Of a stretch of 64,000 nucleotides of DNA, positions 1 through 8,548 are shown piece after piece. The stretch is from JBGTBD01 sp041749475 (GTDB taxonomy: Bacteria; Pseudomonadota; Alphaproteobacteria; Rickettsiales; UBA998): the NCBI GenBank assembly GCA_041749475.1, contig JBGTBD010000002.1:1-64000 (forward strand). Direction: 5' to 3'. A model generated the notes under the pieces. It did not search any database. It had not been told where the DNA came from and saw nothing but the letters and a program-made list of their open reading frames with translations. Both the position numbers and the translations under genes were made by a program. Positions within the stretch are counted from its first letter, which is position 1. Every line of letters begins with the position of its first letter.

Positions 1-24
1 GATTCCAGCCTGCGCTGGAATGAC
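1..24. repeat. Short palindromic intergenic repeat (partial copy)
   Basis: The window opens with an inverted repeat whose arms are GATTCCAGC and GCTGGAATGAC around a short GC-rich loop. It belongs to the same family as the copies near 58.8, 59.6 and 63.1 kb, which share the flanks GGATTC and GAATGAC. The copy is probably cut by the window edge. The rest of the stretch up to the first gene shows no further structure that I can support. Confidence 0.6.
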
Positions 25-198
25 GAAAATGTGAAAAATCTGTAGGTTTTTACATGGAGATGATGGGATGACTTCTAATGAGGCAAAAACTGCCGTTGCA
101 CGTCCCCTTTATGAGGCAGGATAAAGCTTTGCGTTCACGGGCCGATTCGTTTACAATCTTGGGTATTATTACAGACAGGTGTGACGTTTCCGCTCACG

Positions 199-636
199 AT
201 GAAAATTGATTCTGGCCAACCTTATGCTTCCACCGCCTCCATCCGCAAGAAGCGCGCTTCTTCGCAGGTATCGGGTTTCAGCGGTTTTCTGGACGGGGCG
301 GGGGAGACGGAGAGTTCCGGTGCTACCGAGAATTCCGCACCTGCTGCTCCGTTAAGCGATGTGGGGCAGATGCTTCTGCTACAGGAGGTCTCCGATGAGG
401 AGGCGCACCGCAAGAAGGCAGTCCGCCACGCGCATCTGACACTCGATGCGCTGGATGATCTGCGTACCGCGATTCTGATGGGGGATGTCTCGGAGCGGCA
501 ATTGCAACATATCGCCAGTATCGTCACCCAGCAGCGACAGCTCATCGTATCCCCGCACCTTCAGCAGGTGCTCGACGATATTGAGCTGCGCGTCGCAGTC
601 GAACTCGCCAAATTCGAAATGGGTGACGATTACTAA
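199..636 (+). CDS. fliX: Flagellar assembly regulator FliX
   Basis: This is a small protein of the alphaproteobacterial FliX family. In Caulobacter FliX couples early flagellar assembly to transcription of later genes by acting on the sigma-54 activator FlbD. The N-terminus (MKID...) and a basic, serine-rich linker precede an acidic alpha-helical C-terminal half with a conserved-looking segment (LDALDDLR, then Q-rich helices, ending ELAKFEMGDDY). The ATG at 199 is preferred over an in-frame GTG at 181 because family members begin close to the MKI segment; neither has a strong Shine-Dalgarno sequence. It lies directly upstream of fliK and its sigma-54 promoter, which fits a regulatory role for FliX in that circuit. 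The family assignment rests on overall pattern and neighbourhood. Confidence 0.82.
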   Translation: MKIDSGQPYASTASIRKKRASSQVSGFSGFLDGAGETESSGATENSAPAAPLSDVGQMLLLQEVSDEEAHRKKAVRHAHLTLDALDDLRTAILMGDVSERQLQHIASIVTQQRQLIVSPHLQQVLDDIELRVAVELAKFEMGDDY

Positions 637-654
637 TCCTTCTATTCCCATGAC

Positions 655-670
655 TGGCACAGCCTTTGCA
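655..670 (+). promoter_or_regulatory. Sigma-54 (RpoN) -24/-12 promoter upstream of fliK
   Basis: TGGCAC at 655-660 is followed after exactly five bases by TTGCA at 666-670. This matches the RpoN consensus TGGCAC-N5-TTGC. The predicted start of transcription is near 680, which leaves a short leader before the fliK ATG at 702. Hook genes in Caulobacter-type cascades are sigma-54 dependent, and fliX lies immediately upstream. I did not identify an FlbD enhancer site. Confidence 0.85.
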
Positions 671-701
671 TTGTCCTGTACGATACACAACAGGACATTA
701 C

Positions 702-2324
702 ATGAGTTCCATTCTTTCTCTACTCGTTCCTTCCGCCGCTGCCACCCCTCAGAGTGAGGACAGCAAGGGTTCCGCCTTACTCGGCGCGAACGCGCTATTG
801 CCCACCGCACAGGCTCCGGGTGTTAAAGAGCTATTCAGCCAGCTATTGAACGGCACGAACGTTACGGGCGGCGTCGCGGACGGAAAAAACATCACGGCAT
901 TGCAGTCGACGGGTAAGGCCGCACTGCCTGATGCACAGCAGCAGGTAGTCAATGCGTTGGCCGATACGACCAAGAATGACGCGCAGGTGCTGTCATACGC
1001 ATTCCAGCCGTTCCAATTGACCGCAGAGCAAATCGCCACCGTGCAGCAGACACAAGTCGCGGCTCCCGTGGTGCAGCCTTCCGGCGCTATCCAATACACC
1101 GCGCAGGCATTTCCGCTGGTGCAGTTGCAGCAGCAGATGAAAGACGCTGCCTTCAAGCAGGCGGAATCCGTCAGCCAGAATATCTCTTCCGTCGCCGCCT
1201 ATGCACAGGCACACGCGCAAGGCACGAAAGACGTGCAGGCGACCGACTATGCCGACCTGATCGAGCAATGGTCGATGGAAGGCGGGCAGGGGATGTTCCC
1301 CGGTCACGCAGACCCTCATGCACGCATCGTGAAGACGGGGGATAGTTTCTCCATTCTTTCCGGTGAGGCTGACAGTAACTCGATTATCGACTATTCATTA
1401 CATGGCGGGCTGTATAGTGATACGGCTGCTAGCGGGCAACAATCGGTGCCGGGTGTCGCCATTCCCGTGGCGACGGTATTGCCGTCCACCGTTCCACTCA
1501 TTCCGGTGACAACAGACGTGGCTAACGCGATTGTGGATGATGCTCTGCAAGCGGGTTCTCCCCTCATGACGTCACTGCAGACCGATGCAGCGGACATCGC
1601 TGTGGACGATACCCCGGATGGACTCTTCACCGCGCCTGACGATATGACTGAATCCGGAGCGCGTGACTTACTGTTGCCGCAGGCCGTGAAAGCACCTTCG
1701 ATGGGGGCGAGTGACCTGTTATCACAGCAGACGAAAACGGATATTGCGCCATCGATACCTGTTACCGGGGCGACTAATGTCGATGTTACGCAGACCACCC
1801 CGACATTACCCGTCGGTCTCAGTGTCATTCAACCCTCATCTGCCGCTTCCGTGGAGGGGGATGGTGTTACCATACAGACCGTGACTCCCGCGCAGGTGCA
1901 TGATCAGGTGAGCGTGCGCATTCGCCAAGCCATTGATGGCGGTACGGATGAGATCAGCATCAAACTCAATCCGCCGGAACTGGGCCGCATCGATGTGAAA
2001 ATGAGTATCGGGCAAGACGGCAAAACGCACCTCGTCTTCAACGTCGATCAGCGCGATACACTGGAATTATTGCAACGCGATACGCGGGGATTAGAACGCT
2101 CCTTACAGGAAACCGGGCTGAAGACCGATAACGCATCCATGCAGTTCAATCTGCGTCAGGACCAGCAGGGACGCCAGTTCGGACAGAACGAGCAAGACCC
2201 TGCGTTCACACCCTTTTACAACGAGGGTGACGAATATGGCACGAAGGATGCATTAGTCAAATCAACGATTACAGAAACAACCTACCAGATGTCCGTTACC
2301 AACGGGCTCGATCTGAAAGTATAA
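702..2324 (+). CDS. fliK: Flagellar hook-length control protein FliK
   Basis: FliK measures hook length during export and switches the secretion specificity of the flagellar type III apparatus. The first 380 or so residues are low-complexity, rich in Gln, Ala, Thr and Pro, and poorly conserved, as usual for the ruler part. The C-terminal region from about residue 400 is a Flg_hook domain, recognised by ISIKLNPPELGRIDVKM followed by a helical segment and a glutamine-rich tail. The ATG at 702 is chosen over an upstream ATG at 666 because AGGA (692-695) sits six bases before it, and because 666 falls inside the sigma-54 -12 element. The stop codon is 10 bp before flgD, so fliK-flgD-flgE form one unit. 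Confidence 0.9.
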   Translation: MSSILSLLVPSAAATPQSEDSKGSALLGANALLPTAQAPGVKELFSQLLNGTNVTGGVADGKNITALQSTGKAALPDAQQQVVNALADTTKNDAQVLSYAFQPFQLTAEQIATVQQTQVAAPVVQPSGAIQYTAQAFPLVQLQQQMKDAAFKQAESVSQNISSVAAYAQAHAQGTKDVQATDYADLIEQWSMEGGQGMFPGHADPHARIVKTGDSFSILSGEADSNSIIDYSLHGGLYSDTAASGQQSVPGVAIPVATVLPSTVPLIPVTTDVANAIVDDALQAGSPLMTSLQTDAADIAVDDTPDGLFTAPDDMTESGARDLLLPQAVKAPSMGASDLLSQQTKTDIAPSIPVTGATNVDVTQTTPTLPVGLSVIQPSSAASVEGDGVTIQTVTPAQVHDQVSVRIRQAIDGGTDEISIKLNPPELGRIDVKMSIGQDGKTHLVFNVDQRDTLELLQRDTRGLERSLQETGLKTDNASMQFNLRQDQQGRQFGQNEQDPAFTPFYNEGDEYGTKDALVKSTITETTYQMSVTNGLDLKV

Positions 2325-2334
2325 GGAGAGTATC

Positions 2335-3033
2335 ATGGCAGTAGACGCAACCGGAAATTTGGCACTGGTCAACCAGACCACTAATCCGTCCAAATCAGAA
2401 ACCAGCCGCCTCAAACTGGCGGATGACTTCGACAGCTTCCTGAACCTGCTGACCACGCAGCTCAAGAACCAAGATCCGACTGAGCCGCTGGACACCAACC
2501 AGTTCACGCAACAGCTGGTGCAGTTCTCCGAAGTCGAGCAGACGGTTCAGATGAATGATTACCTCGAGAAGATGCTCGCGGTGATGAACAATCAGGTCGG
2601 ATCCGGTGTCAATTATCTCGGCCAGACGATTGAGGCGGAAGGCAACGCAGGCTTCCTCAATAACGGCGTCGCCAACTTCACCTATAATCTTCCCGCTGCA
2701 GCTTCCAGCGTCAGCGTCGTTATCTCTGATATCGACGGCACGCCGGTCTTCGGCGGCAACGGCTCGACTGCCACGGGCAAGAACCTGGTGCAGTGGGACG
2801 GCTCCAACAGCTACACCGGCGCGCAAATGCCGGAGGGGGATTATTATATCAATATCGTGGCGAAGGACGCCGCGGGGGATGTGATGGAAGACACCACCAC
2901 TTCCACTACCGGTACGGTCACCTCCGCCGAGATGATCGACGGTGTGCTCAACCTCGTCATCGGCAATATCAAAGTGCCGGTGGACAAGGTCACCGGAGTC
3001 CGTCAGCCGACGCAGGTCGCGACGGCGCCATAA
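2335..3033 (+). CDS. flgD: Flagellar hook assembly scaffold FlgD
   Basis: FlgD caps the growing hook and is needed for polymerisation of FlgE; it is later replaced by hook-associated proteins. The N-terminal signature is present: FLNLLTTQLKNQDPTEPLD, then QLVQFSEVEQ, the hallmark of the FlgD N-terminal family. The C-terminal half carries the FlgD-like Ig/Tudor fold (VSVVISDIDG ... LVQWDG ... PEGDYYINIVAKDA). AAGGAG at 2323-2328 provides a good ribosome site that overlaps the fliK stop. The length (232 residues) is normal. Confidence 0.95.
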   Translation: MAVDATGNLALVNQTTNPSKSETSRLKLADDFDSFLNLLTTQLKNQDPTEPLDTNQFTQQLVQFSEVEQTVQMNDYLEKMLAVMNNQVGSGVNYLGQTIEAEGNAGFLNNGVANFTYNLPAAASSVSVVISDIDGTPVFGGNGSTATGKNLVQWDGSNSYTGAQMPEGDYYINIVAKDAAGDVMEDTTTSTTGTVTSAEMIDGVLNLVIGNIKVPVDKVTGVRQPTQVATAP

Positions 3034-3087
3034 TATTCGTAACAACAGGAACAATAACACAGGGAACAGGAATTTCAGGAGGTCATT

Positions 3088-5904
3088 ATGTCGCTATATG
3101 GTGCATTATTTACAGGGGTGTCGGGGCTGGGTTCGCAAGGCCAGAAAATCGCCGTCATTTCAGATAACATTTCCAACGTCAACACGGTGGGTTACAAGCG
3201 GGCGGAACAGACGTTCTCCACGCTCGTCGTCAACTCCGCTCTCGCTTCGGCCTATTCGCCGGGCGGCGCGGTCGGCAAGGCCCGTTACCATATCGACCAG
3301 CAAGGTCTGCTAACCACCACGTCGGCGCCGACCGACATCGCGATCACCGGACAGGGCATGTTCGTGGTCAGCGCCAACGGCGACGGCAGTGGCCAGAATC
3401 TCTACACCCGTGCCGGCTCCTTCCGTCAGGACGAGAGCGGCAATTTCGTCAACTCGCAAGGCTTCTTCCTGAAGGCATGGCCGCTCGATAAAGCGGGCCG
3501 CCTGCCAGGGGTTCCGGGCAACTTCAATACGACCTCCTTCGCCAACGTCGAATCGCTGCAGGTGGTCAACGTCGAATCCCTAAGCGGTGAAGCGACGCGT
3601 ACGTCCAGCGTCTCGCTCGGCATCAACCTCGATGCGGGCGAAGCCATCTATCCGGGTGAAGGCGTCACCGCGGCGATGGATTCCAACGCGCTTTCAAGCA
3701 ACAACTATGAAATCGGCGGGAATGACATCATCGTTCCGGATGAATTCAGCGCGGTGATACCGCCTGCATCCTTTGCGCTGGCAACGGCCAACAACCTCAA
3801 CCGCGGCGATAAATTCACCATCACCACCGGGAGCGGTCTGCAATATGATTATGAGTATGGCGGCTTCACGCTGGGCCGCGATATTGACATCGCCAACACG
3901 GCCAATATCGGGGATGGCGGTAACGATCTCAGCCCTACCACGTTGCCCGCAGGCTCCATCACCACGGACGGCGCTACCAGCACCATCACCGTGGCACTCG
4001 GTGCATTGCCCACCGTTACGGTCGGTCAGTCGATCAACATCGCCGGGTTCGCGTTCGATCCCGCCGGTGGTACGGATACGATTCCGCTTTCCGAGATCAA
4101 CGGCATCCATACCGTCACCTCGGTCGGTGCGACGACCTTCACCTTCACCACGACGAACGGTACGGTCTCCACGCTCGCCGATACCAACCTAGTGGGTTCC
4201 AGCTATTCGACGCGTCTGTTCGCTGGGAATATCCTCGATGCGGATACCGCTTCCGAGCCGCTGATCGACCCGACCAACCTCAGTAACTATACGGTCAATG
4301 CGCGTAGCTTCACCATACAGACCACGGCGTTCGGCCCGTATACGTTCACTTTCACAACCAGTTCGCCCAGCGCTGTCGCGGGTCAGTTCAACAGCCTGAA
4401 CTCCCTCGCCGCCGCTATCGATGCACAGCCGGGCCTCAACGCTCGCGTGGTTGATGGCCGTCTGGCCATCAGCGCGGCGGATGCGACCGAAGCGGTGACG
4501 TTCGCCAACGTTGATGCTACCGGTTCGGGTACGTTGAGCGGGATCGACTGGGTGACGGAACTTGATGTATCCGACGTTACCACGCAGGCACGCCGCTTTA
4601 ATACGCTCAGTGGTCTGACCGCTCTCGTCAACGGGGATGAAGGGGTTTCCGCGGTCCTCAATGACGCACCGGATGGCGCATCCCTTGAGATGTACGTGGG
4701 TGATCCGCGCGATACGGTACGCTTCCAGGATTTCCAGAGCACTCCGGTCAACGTGGGTGCTGGTAACGCGGCTATCACCGTCGCCGGTGTACTTGACACA
4801 TTGCAAGTCACCTATCCCGGACATGGGCTGGCAGTGGGCGATAACGTCGTTCTCTCCGGTTTCGCCGATTTCGGTGGCGTGCTGGGGGCGGAGATCAACG
4901 GTAACACCTATCAGGTCGTCGCCGTGACCGCCAACACGTTCGATATCCAGATCACCAGCGCGGCTGCAGCGGTCGCCGATACCAACACCAACGGTCAGAT
5001 TTCCTTCACCAATAAAGGGAGTATTCTGTCCGAGCTCGGGGTGACGCCATCACTCGCCGGGGGAACCTATGTCCGCGGTGATACCGGGGCGTTGGGGCCG
5101 AAATACGATGCCAGCGCCGTCGTCGGCGAGAATATGGCATCTGGCGATATCCAGCCGCAATACAGTAAATCGGTTCGCATTTACGATGCGCTCGGAACGG
5201 GGCATGACATCAATTACGGGTTCATCAAGCTCGATGACAATCTGTGGGCGGTGGAAGTCTATGCTACCGATGCGTCCGAGATCAGCACGACGCTGGTCGA
5301 TGGGCAGATCGCTACGGGCGTCATCCAGTTCAACGGGGATGGATCGCTCGCGAGCATCACCAGCGGCCTGACCGGAGCCATCCAGATCAACTGGACCAAC
5401 GGCGCGGAACCCAGCACGGTCAACTTCGACCTCGGGACGGCAGGCTTGCCGTTCGGTACGGCCGGTGCGACGCAATATGGCGATACGGACGGCTTACGTC
5501 AGTTCGACGGCGACTATTCCACCATCTTCGTAGAGCAGGACGGATCGCCGGTCGGTGACCTGGTCAGCATCACGATCGATAAGGAAGGGTTCATCATCGC
5601 TTCCTATACCAACGGGGAGCAGGAGAAGCTCTACAAGATCGCCGTGGCCGACTTCATCAACCCAGATGGCCTGCAACCCATCACCGGGAACGTATATGCC
5701 GAAACCAATCAATCGGGCGACCTGATCCTGCGTGAAGCGGGTACGGGTGGAGCTGGTGACATCGTCGCCGGAGCTCTGGAGCAATCCAACGTGGATCTTG
5801 CGCAGGAGTTGACCGACCTGATTGTCGCGCAACGGGCATACCAGTCCAACACGCGCGTTATCAGCACCACTGACGACCTTCTGGATCGGTTGACGCAGCT
5901 GTAA
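3088..5904 (+). CDS. flgE: Flagellar hook protein FlgE, unusually large
   Basis: FlgE is the structural subunit of the flagellar hook. The N-terminal rod-type motif (LFTGVSGLGSQGQKIAVISDNISNVNTVGYKR) and the C-terminal motif (SNVDLAQELTDLIVAQRAYQSN) are intact. At 938 residues it is about twice the length of enteric FlgE, though long forms exist in alphaproteobacteria. The extra mass is central beta-rich sequence that includes two similar modules, at about residues 290-370 and 555-640. Each holds a G-Q-S-I-N-I-A-G-F or G-D-N-V-V-L-S-G-F strand, then an EING turn and a TTFTFTT or NTFDIQIT strand. AGGAGG at 3077-3082 is a strong ribosome site. A terminator follows 43 bp downstream. Confidence 0.93.
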   Translation: MSLYGALFTGVSGLGSQGQKIAVISDNISNVNTVGYKRAEQTFSTLVVNSALASAYSPGGAVGKARYHIDQQGLLTTTSAPTDIAITGQGMFVVSANGDGSGQNLYTRAGSFRQDESGNFVNSQGFFLKAWPLDKAGRLPGVPGNFNTTSFANVESLQVVNVESLSGEATRTSSVSLGINLDAGEAIYPGEGVTAAMDSNALSSNNYEIGGNDIIVPDEFSAVIPPASFALATANNLNRGDKFTITTGSGLQYDYEYGGFTLGRDIDIANTANIGDGGNDLSPTTLPAGSITTDGATSTITVALGALPTVTVGQSINIAGFAFDPAGGTDTIPLSEINGIHTVTSVGATTFTFTTTNGTVSTLADTNLVGSSYSTRLFAGNILDADTASEPLIDPTNLSNYTVNARSFTIQTTAFGPYTFTFTTSSPSAVAGQFNSLNSLAAAIDAQPGLNARVVDGRLAISAADATEAVTFANVDATGSGTLSGIDWVTELDVSDVTTQARRFNTLSGLTALVNGDEGVSAVLNDAPDGASLEMYVGDPRDTVRFQDFQSTPVNVGAGNAAITVAGVLDTLQVTYPGHGLAVGDNVVLSGFADFGGVLGAEINGNTYQVVAVTANTFDIQITSAAAAVADTNTNGQISFTNKGSILSELGVTPSLAGGTYVRGDTGALGPKYDASAVVGENMASGDIQPQYSKSVRIYDALGTGHDINYGFIKLDDNLWAVEVYATDASEISTTLVDGQIATGVIQFNGDGSLASITSGLTGAIQINWTNGAEPSTVNFDLGTAGLPFGTAGATQYGDTDGLRQFDGDYSTIFVEQDGSPVGDLVSITIDKEGFIIASYTNGEQEKLYKIAVADFINPDGLQPITGNVYAETNQSGDLILREAGTGGAGDIVAGALEQSNVDLAQELTDLIVAQRAYQSNTRVISTTDDLLDRLTQL

Positions 5905-5947
5905 TTCAAGCCGCGTTATAGAATACCTTTTCTTACTCCTCCCCTTA

Positions 5948-5979
5948 CCGGGTTACGGTTCGCCGTAGCCCGGTTTTTT
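5948..5979 (+). terminator. Rho-independent terminator after flgE
   Basis: An 11-bp stem with one G-T mismatch position (5948-5958 with 5963-5973) closes a TTCG tetraloop and is followed by six T residues (5974-5979). It ends the fliK-flgD-flgE unit. It is the clearest intrinsic terminator in the window. Confidence 0.92.
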
Positions 5980-6023
5980 CTTTATGCATTGATTTTTGGA
6001 TGGTTTTTCTATGCCAATTGTGG

Positions 6024-6083
6024 TTGACAAAGCGGGTGACGGTCACTAAATCTTAGCGTACACAAAATTTGTTAACCATTAAC
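6024..6083 (+). promoter_or_regulatory. Possible promoter with CtrA-like half-sites
   Basis: The non-coding stretch 5980-6213 holds TTGACA at 6024-6029 with a weak -10 candidate (TAAATC) 17 bases later. Just downstream is TTAACCATTAAC at 6072-6083, which contains the 8-mer TTAACCAT reported as a CtrA half-site in alphaproteobacteria. It precedes the small gene at 6214. The -10 match is poor, so this is a suggestion only. Nothing else is apparent in the stretch. Confidence 0.3.
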
Positions 6084-6213
6084 ACATTTTTGTTACCGCA
6101 GCACACATCGAGAATTAATGTCTTTTTTCTATGGGTGCTGTGTGAAAACGGGTTTTATGGCCGTGTTTTCATCCCATTTGTTCAACGGCTCACTATGTTA
6201 GGATCATCCACCC

Positions 6214-6558
6214 ATGGCGTATAACAACAAGCTCCTCAGCAAGTTCAATCTTACGGGCAAGCTTCCTGCCGGTGTGGAAGGCGATCCGGAATCCGATGTG
6301 ATGACCGACGCGAATTATCTTCGTCAATCTTCCACGCTTATCAATGACGCGCTGCAGAAGGGCTTTGACGTTCTCCAGTTAGCCGATGGCGATATCGTGA
6401 TGACGGGTGTGAAAACGGTCGTCTACCAATATACCTGGGATGAGTCGAAGAAGAAGCTCGTTCGCACCAAATCCAAGACCGTGAAAAAGCGCACTGCCCT
6501 TTCCGCTCCGAAAATCGACTTCGAAGAGGATATGCTGGAAGAGGAAGAAGAAGCCTAA
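6214..6558 (+). CDS. Small acidic protein of unknown function
   Basis: A 114-residue protein that I do not recognise with confidence. It resembles short conserved alphaproteobacterial proteins of unknown function. It starts MAYNNKLLSKFNL and has a central part of mixed helix and strand (LADGDIVMTGVKTVVYQYTW), a very basic segment (KSKTVKKRT) and a strongly acidic tail (EEDMLEEEEEA). It has no signal peptide or membrane segment, so it is probably cytosolic. The charged tail could bind a basic partner or nucleic-acid-binding protein. It stands alone, convergent with the operon at 6605. Confidence 0.7.
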   Translation: MAYNNKLLSKFNLTGKLPAGVEGDPESDVMTDANYLRQSSTLINDALQKGFDVLQLADGDIVMTGVKTVVYQYTWDESKKKLVRTKSKTVKKRTALSAPKIDFEEDMLEEEEEA

Positions 6559-6604
6559 GCAGGTTTCAGGTTAGTAAGAATCTCACTGATACCTGACACC
6601 TTAC

Positions 6605-7393
6605 TTAAGCGGGAATTTTCAATATATCGATAGAGATGGCGCGGCCTTTTAGGTCCAGCTTTACCATCGCTCCGCATAATGTAGGGGTGGTGTTGGCGGG
6701 CTGCAGACGGTTCTTGGTCATTTTCTGGGTGAAGCGCTCCAGCGGTGCTGCAATGTCGAACCCAATAACTGAATGATAATCACCGCACATGCCTGCATCG
6801 GTCTGGTAAGCGGTGCCGCCGGGGAGGATACGTGCATCGAACGTCGGGACATGCGTATGGCTGCCGATGACGGCGCTGACCTTGCCGTTGAGATAATGGC
6901 CCATCGCGTTCTTCTCCGATGTGGCCTCCGCATGGAAATCGACGAAGATGGCATCGACATTGCCGCCGAGGACGACTTCCGATAAGGCTTTCATAGCACC
7001 TGCAAAGGGGCAGTCAGGCGGGTTTTTCATGAAGACCTGGCCCATCAGGTGTAGCACGGCCATTTTCTTGCCGTTTTGTAGGGTGTATATCCCAAATCCC
7101 TGACCGGGGGAGTTCGGCAGATTATAAGGACGTAATAGGCGCTTTTCTTTGCCGATATAGGGAATGATGTCCTTTTGATCCCAAATATGGTCGCCGCCTG
7201 TCACCACGTCCACGCCGTTGGCCAGCCATGCTTCGCAGATATCCGGGGTGATGCCGAACCCGGCGGCGGCGTTATCGCCATCGACGATCACGGCGTCGGC
7301 TTCATATTCCTTGCGGAGGCGGGGGACGTGCTTGGTGATGGCTTCACGTGCGGCGCGACCGACGACATCGCCGAAGAAGAGGATCGTCGTCAT
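6605..7393 (-). CDS. YmdB-type metallophosphoesterase (TIGR00282 family)
   Basis: This 262-residue protein matches the YmdB family, which hydrolyses 2',3'-cyclic nucleotides and influences RNA turnover and biofilm decisions in Bacillus. The order of motifs is diagnostic: ILFFGDVVGRAAR at the start, IVDGDNAAAGFGI, TGGDHIWD, FVDFHAEATSEKNAMG, SAVIGSHTHVPT and YQTDAGMCGDY. The metal ligands (Asp, Asn, two His) are all present. It overlaps fau by 4 bp and is the last gene of the ogt-fau-ymdB operon. The link to biofilm control is from Bacillus and may not apply here. Confidence 0.9.
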   Translation of the reverse strand: MTTILFFGDVVGRAAREAITKHVPRLRKEYEADAVIVDGDNAAAGFGITPDICEAWLANGVDVVTGGDHIWDQKDIIPYIGKEKRLLRPYNLPNSPGQGFGIYTLQNGKKMAVLHLMGQVFMKNPPDCPFAGAMKALSEVVLGGNVDAIFVDFHAEATSEKNAMGHYLNGKVSAVIGSHTHVPTFDARILPGGTAYQTDAGMCGDYHSVIGFDIAAPLERFTQKMTKNRLQPANTTPTLCGAMVKLDLKGRAISIDILKIPA

Positions 7394-7959
7394 TGGGGAA
7401 ACCGAAGTATACGCTTGTCAGTGATCACGGCGTGCAATCTGACATCATGCGCTTCGCTTGGCAAGGACTCGATTTCCTGCCAGTCATAAGCGAATCCGAG
7501 GCGCTTCGCGCCCGCGTACAGAGGGTCGTCGCCGAGCCGGTCATAATATCCACCGCCGTAGCCGAGACGATGGCCTGCCCGGTCAAAGGCGAGGAGGGGA
7601 ATGAGGATAATGGTCGGGATGACGGGCGTGCCTGTGGAAGGCTCCGCGATGCCGAATGTGCCGACGATCAGTTCGCTGGTGAGTGAATGCGGATAATACC
7701 GTAGATGATTACCTTCGATTTTAGGCAGGGCGCATCGAATATGCTGGTGTGATAGGGGCGCAAGAAGTGAAACTGGCGATATTTCAGCCCGAATTGGGCT
7801 ATAAAGACCCATAATATCGCTTTTATTGAGCGAGAATGACTCTAATAGGCGTATACAAGCAGCTTCTGAGGCAGCTTCCTGCTCGGAAATGGTCATTTCT
7901 TGCCGTAAACGCATCATATTACGGCGAATATCGGTTTTTTGGAGCTGTTCAGGCGGCAT
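7390..7959 (-). CDS. fau: 5-formyltetrahydrofolate cyclo-ligase
   Basis: This enzyme converts 5-formyl-THF to 5,10-methenyl-THF at the cost of ATP. The family signature is seen in basic residues near the start (DIRRNMMRLRQ), the strand PTIILIPLLAFDRAGHRLGYGGGYYDR (the folate/ATP-binding GYGGGYYDR loop), and the late segment AKRLGFAYDWQ. The length of 189 residues is normal. It overlaps ogt by 11 bp and the downstream phosphoesterase gene by 4 bp, which indicates translational coupling. Confidence 0.93.
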   Translation of the reverse strand: MPPEQLQKTDIRRNMMRLRQEMTISEQEAASEAACIRLLESFSLNKSDIMGLYSPIRAEISPVSLLAPLSHQHIRCALPKIEGNHLRYYPHSLTSELIVGTFGIAEPSTGTPVIPTIILIPLLAFDRAGHRLGYGGGYYDRLGDDPLYAGAKRLGFAYDWQEIESLPSEAHDVRLHAVITDKRILRFPQ

Positions 7960-8485
7960 GTCGGTAGTGAGTGATGCCCTCGAGTTCCAGCAAGTAATAT
8001 TTCAGCGGCATCCCCCAGCCGAATCCGCCGACGCCGTCGGTCGCCACGATACGGTGGCAGGGAATCCAGAAGGGTACGCGGTTCGCGCCGCAGGCGGAAG
8101 CGGCAGCACGCACGGCGCGCGGATTCCCGGCGCGGCGGGCCAATTCCTTATAAGAAATGACTTCACCATACGGCACACGGGCGATTTCTTGCCAGACGCG
8201 CTGCTGGAAAGGGGTTCCCGTCACATGATACGGGACGGTGAATGTATGCCGTTCGCCGAGGAGAAACTCAGAAAGTTCCTGCTCAGCCTTATCGAATAGG
8301 GAGGAAATGGCAGGGGGCATCACCGCGTCTGAAAGCGTTGCATCCTCTGGACCCGTTATATGTCGGAGAGTGAGGATGCACTCTTCAGAAGCGGTCAATT
8401 CCGCTGTCAATTCCCCCCTGTTTCCGAGGGGCAGGCGCAACATGCGTGACCATGTTGGCGCGTTGCCGTATTGAGTGCGTGCCAT
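7949..8485 (-). CDS. ogt: Methylated-DNA--protein-cysteine methyltransferase
   Basis: This suicide protein removes O6-alkyl groups from guanine by transfer to an active-site cysteine. The motif PCHRIV contains the acceptor Cys. It is preceded by the helix-turn-helix region (FQQRVWQEIARVPYGEVISYKELA and RAVRAAASACGANRVP) and followed by the GFGWGMPLKYYLLELEG segment. The N-terminal half is the usual poorly conserved Ada/Ogt lid. It is the first gene of the operon with fau and the YmdB-type enzyme. Confidence 0.93.
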   Translation of the reverse strand: MARTQYGNAPTWSRMLRLPLGNRGELTAELTASEECILTLRHITGPEDATLSDAVMPPAISSLFDKAEQELSEFLLGERHTFTVPYHVTGTPFQQRVWQEIARVPYGEVISYKELARRAGNPRAVRAAASACGANRVPFWIPCHRIVATDGVGGFGWGMPLKYYLLELEGITHYRHAA

Positions 8486-8548
8486 TGTTATCCTCCATTA
8501 TATTGAGCATAACCCTAGCTCACAGCCTGTATTCAGACCAGCGCAAAG

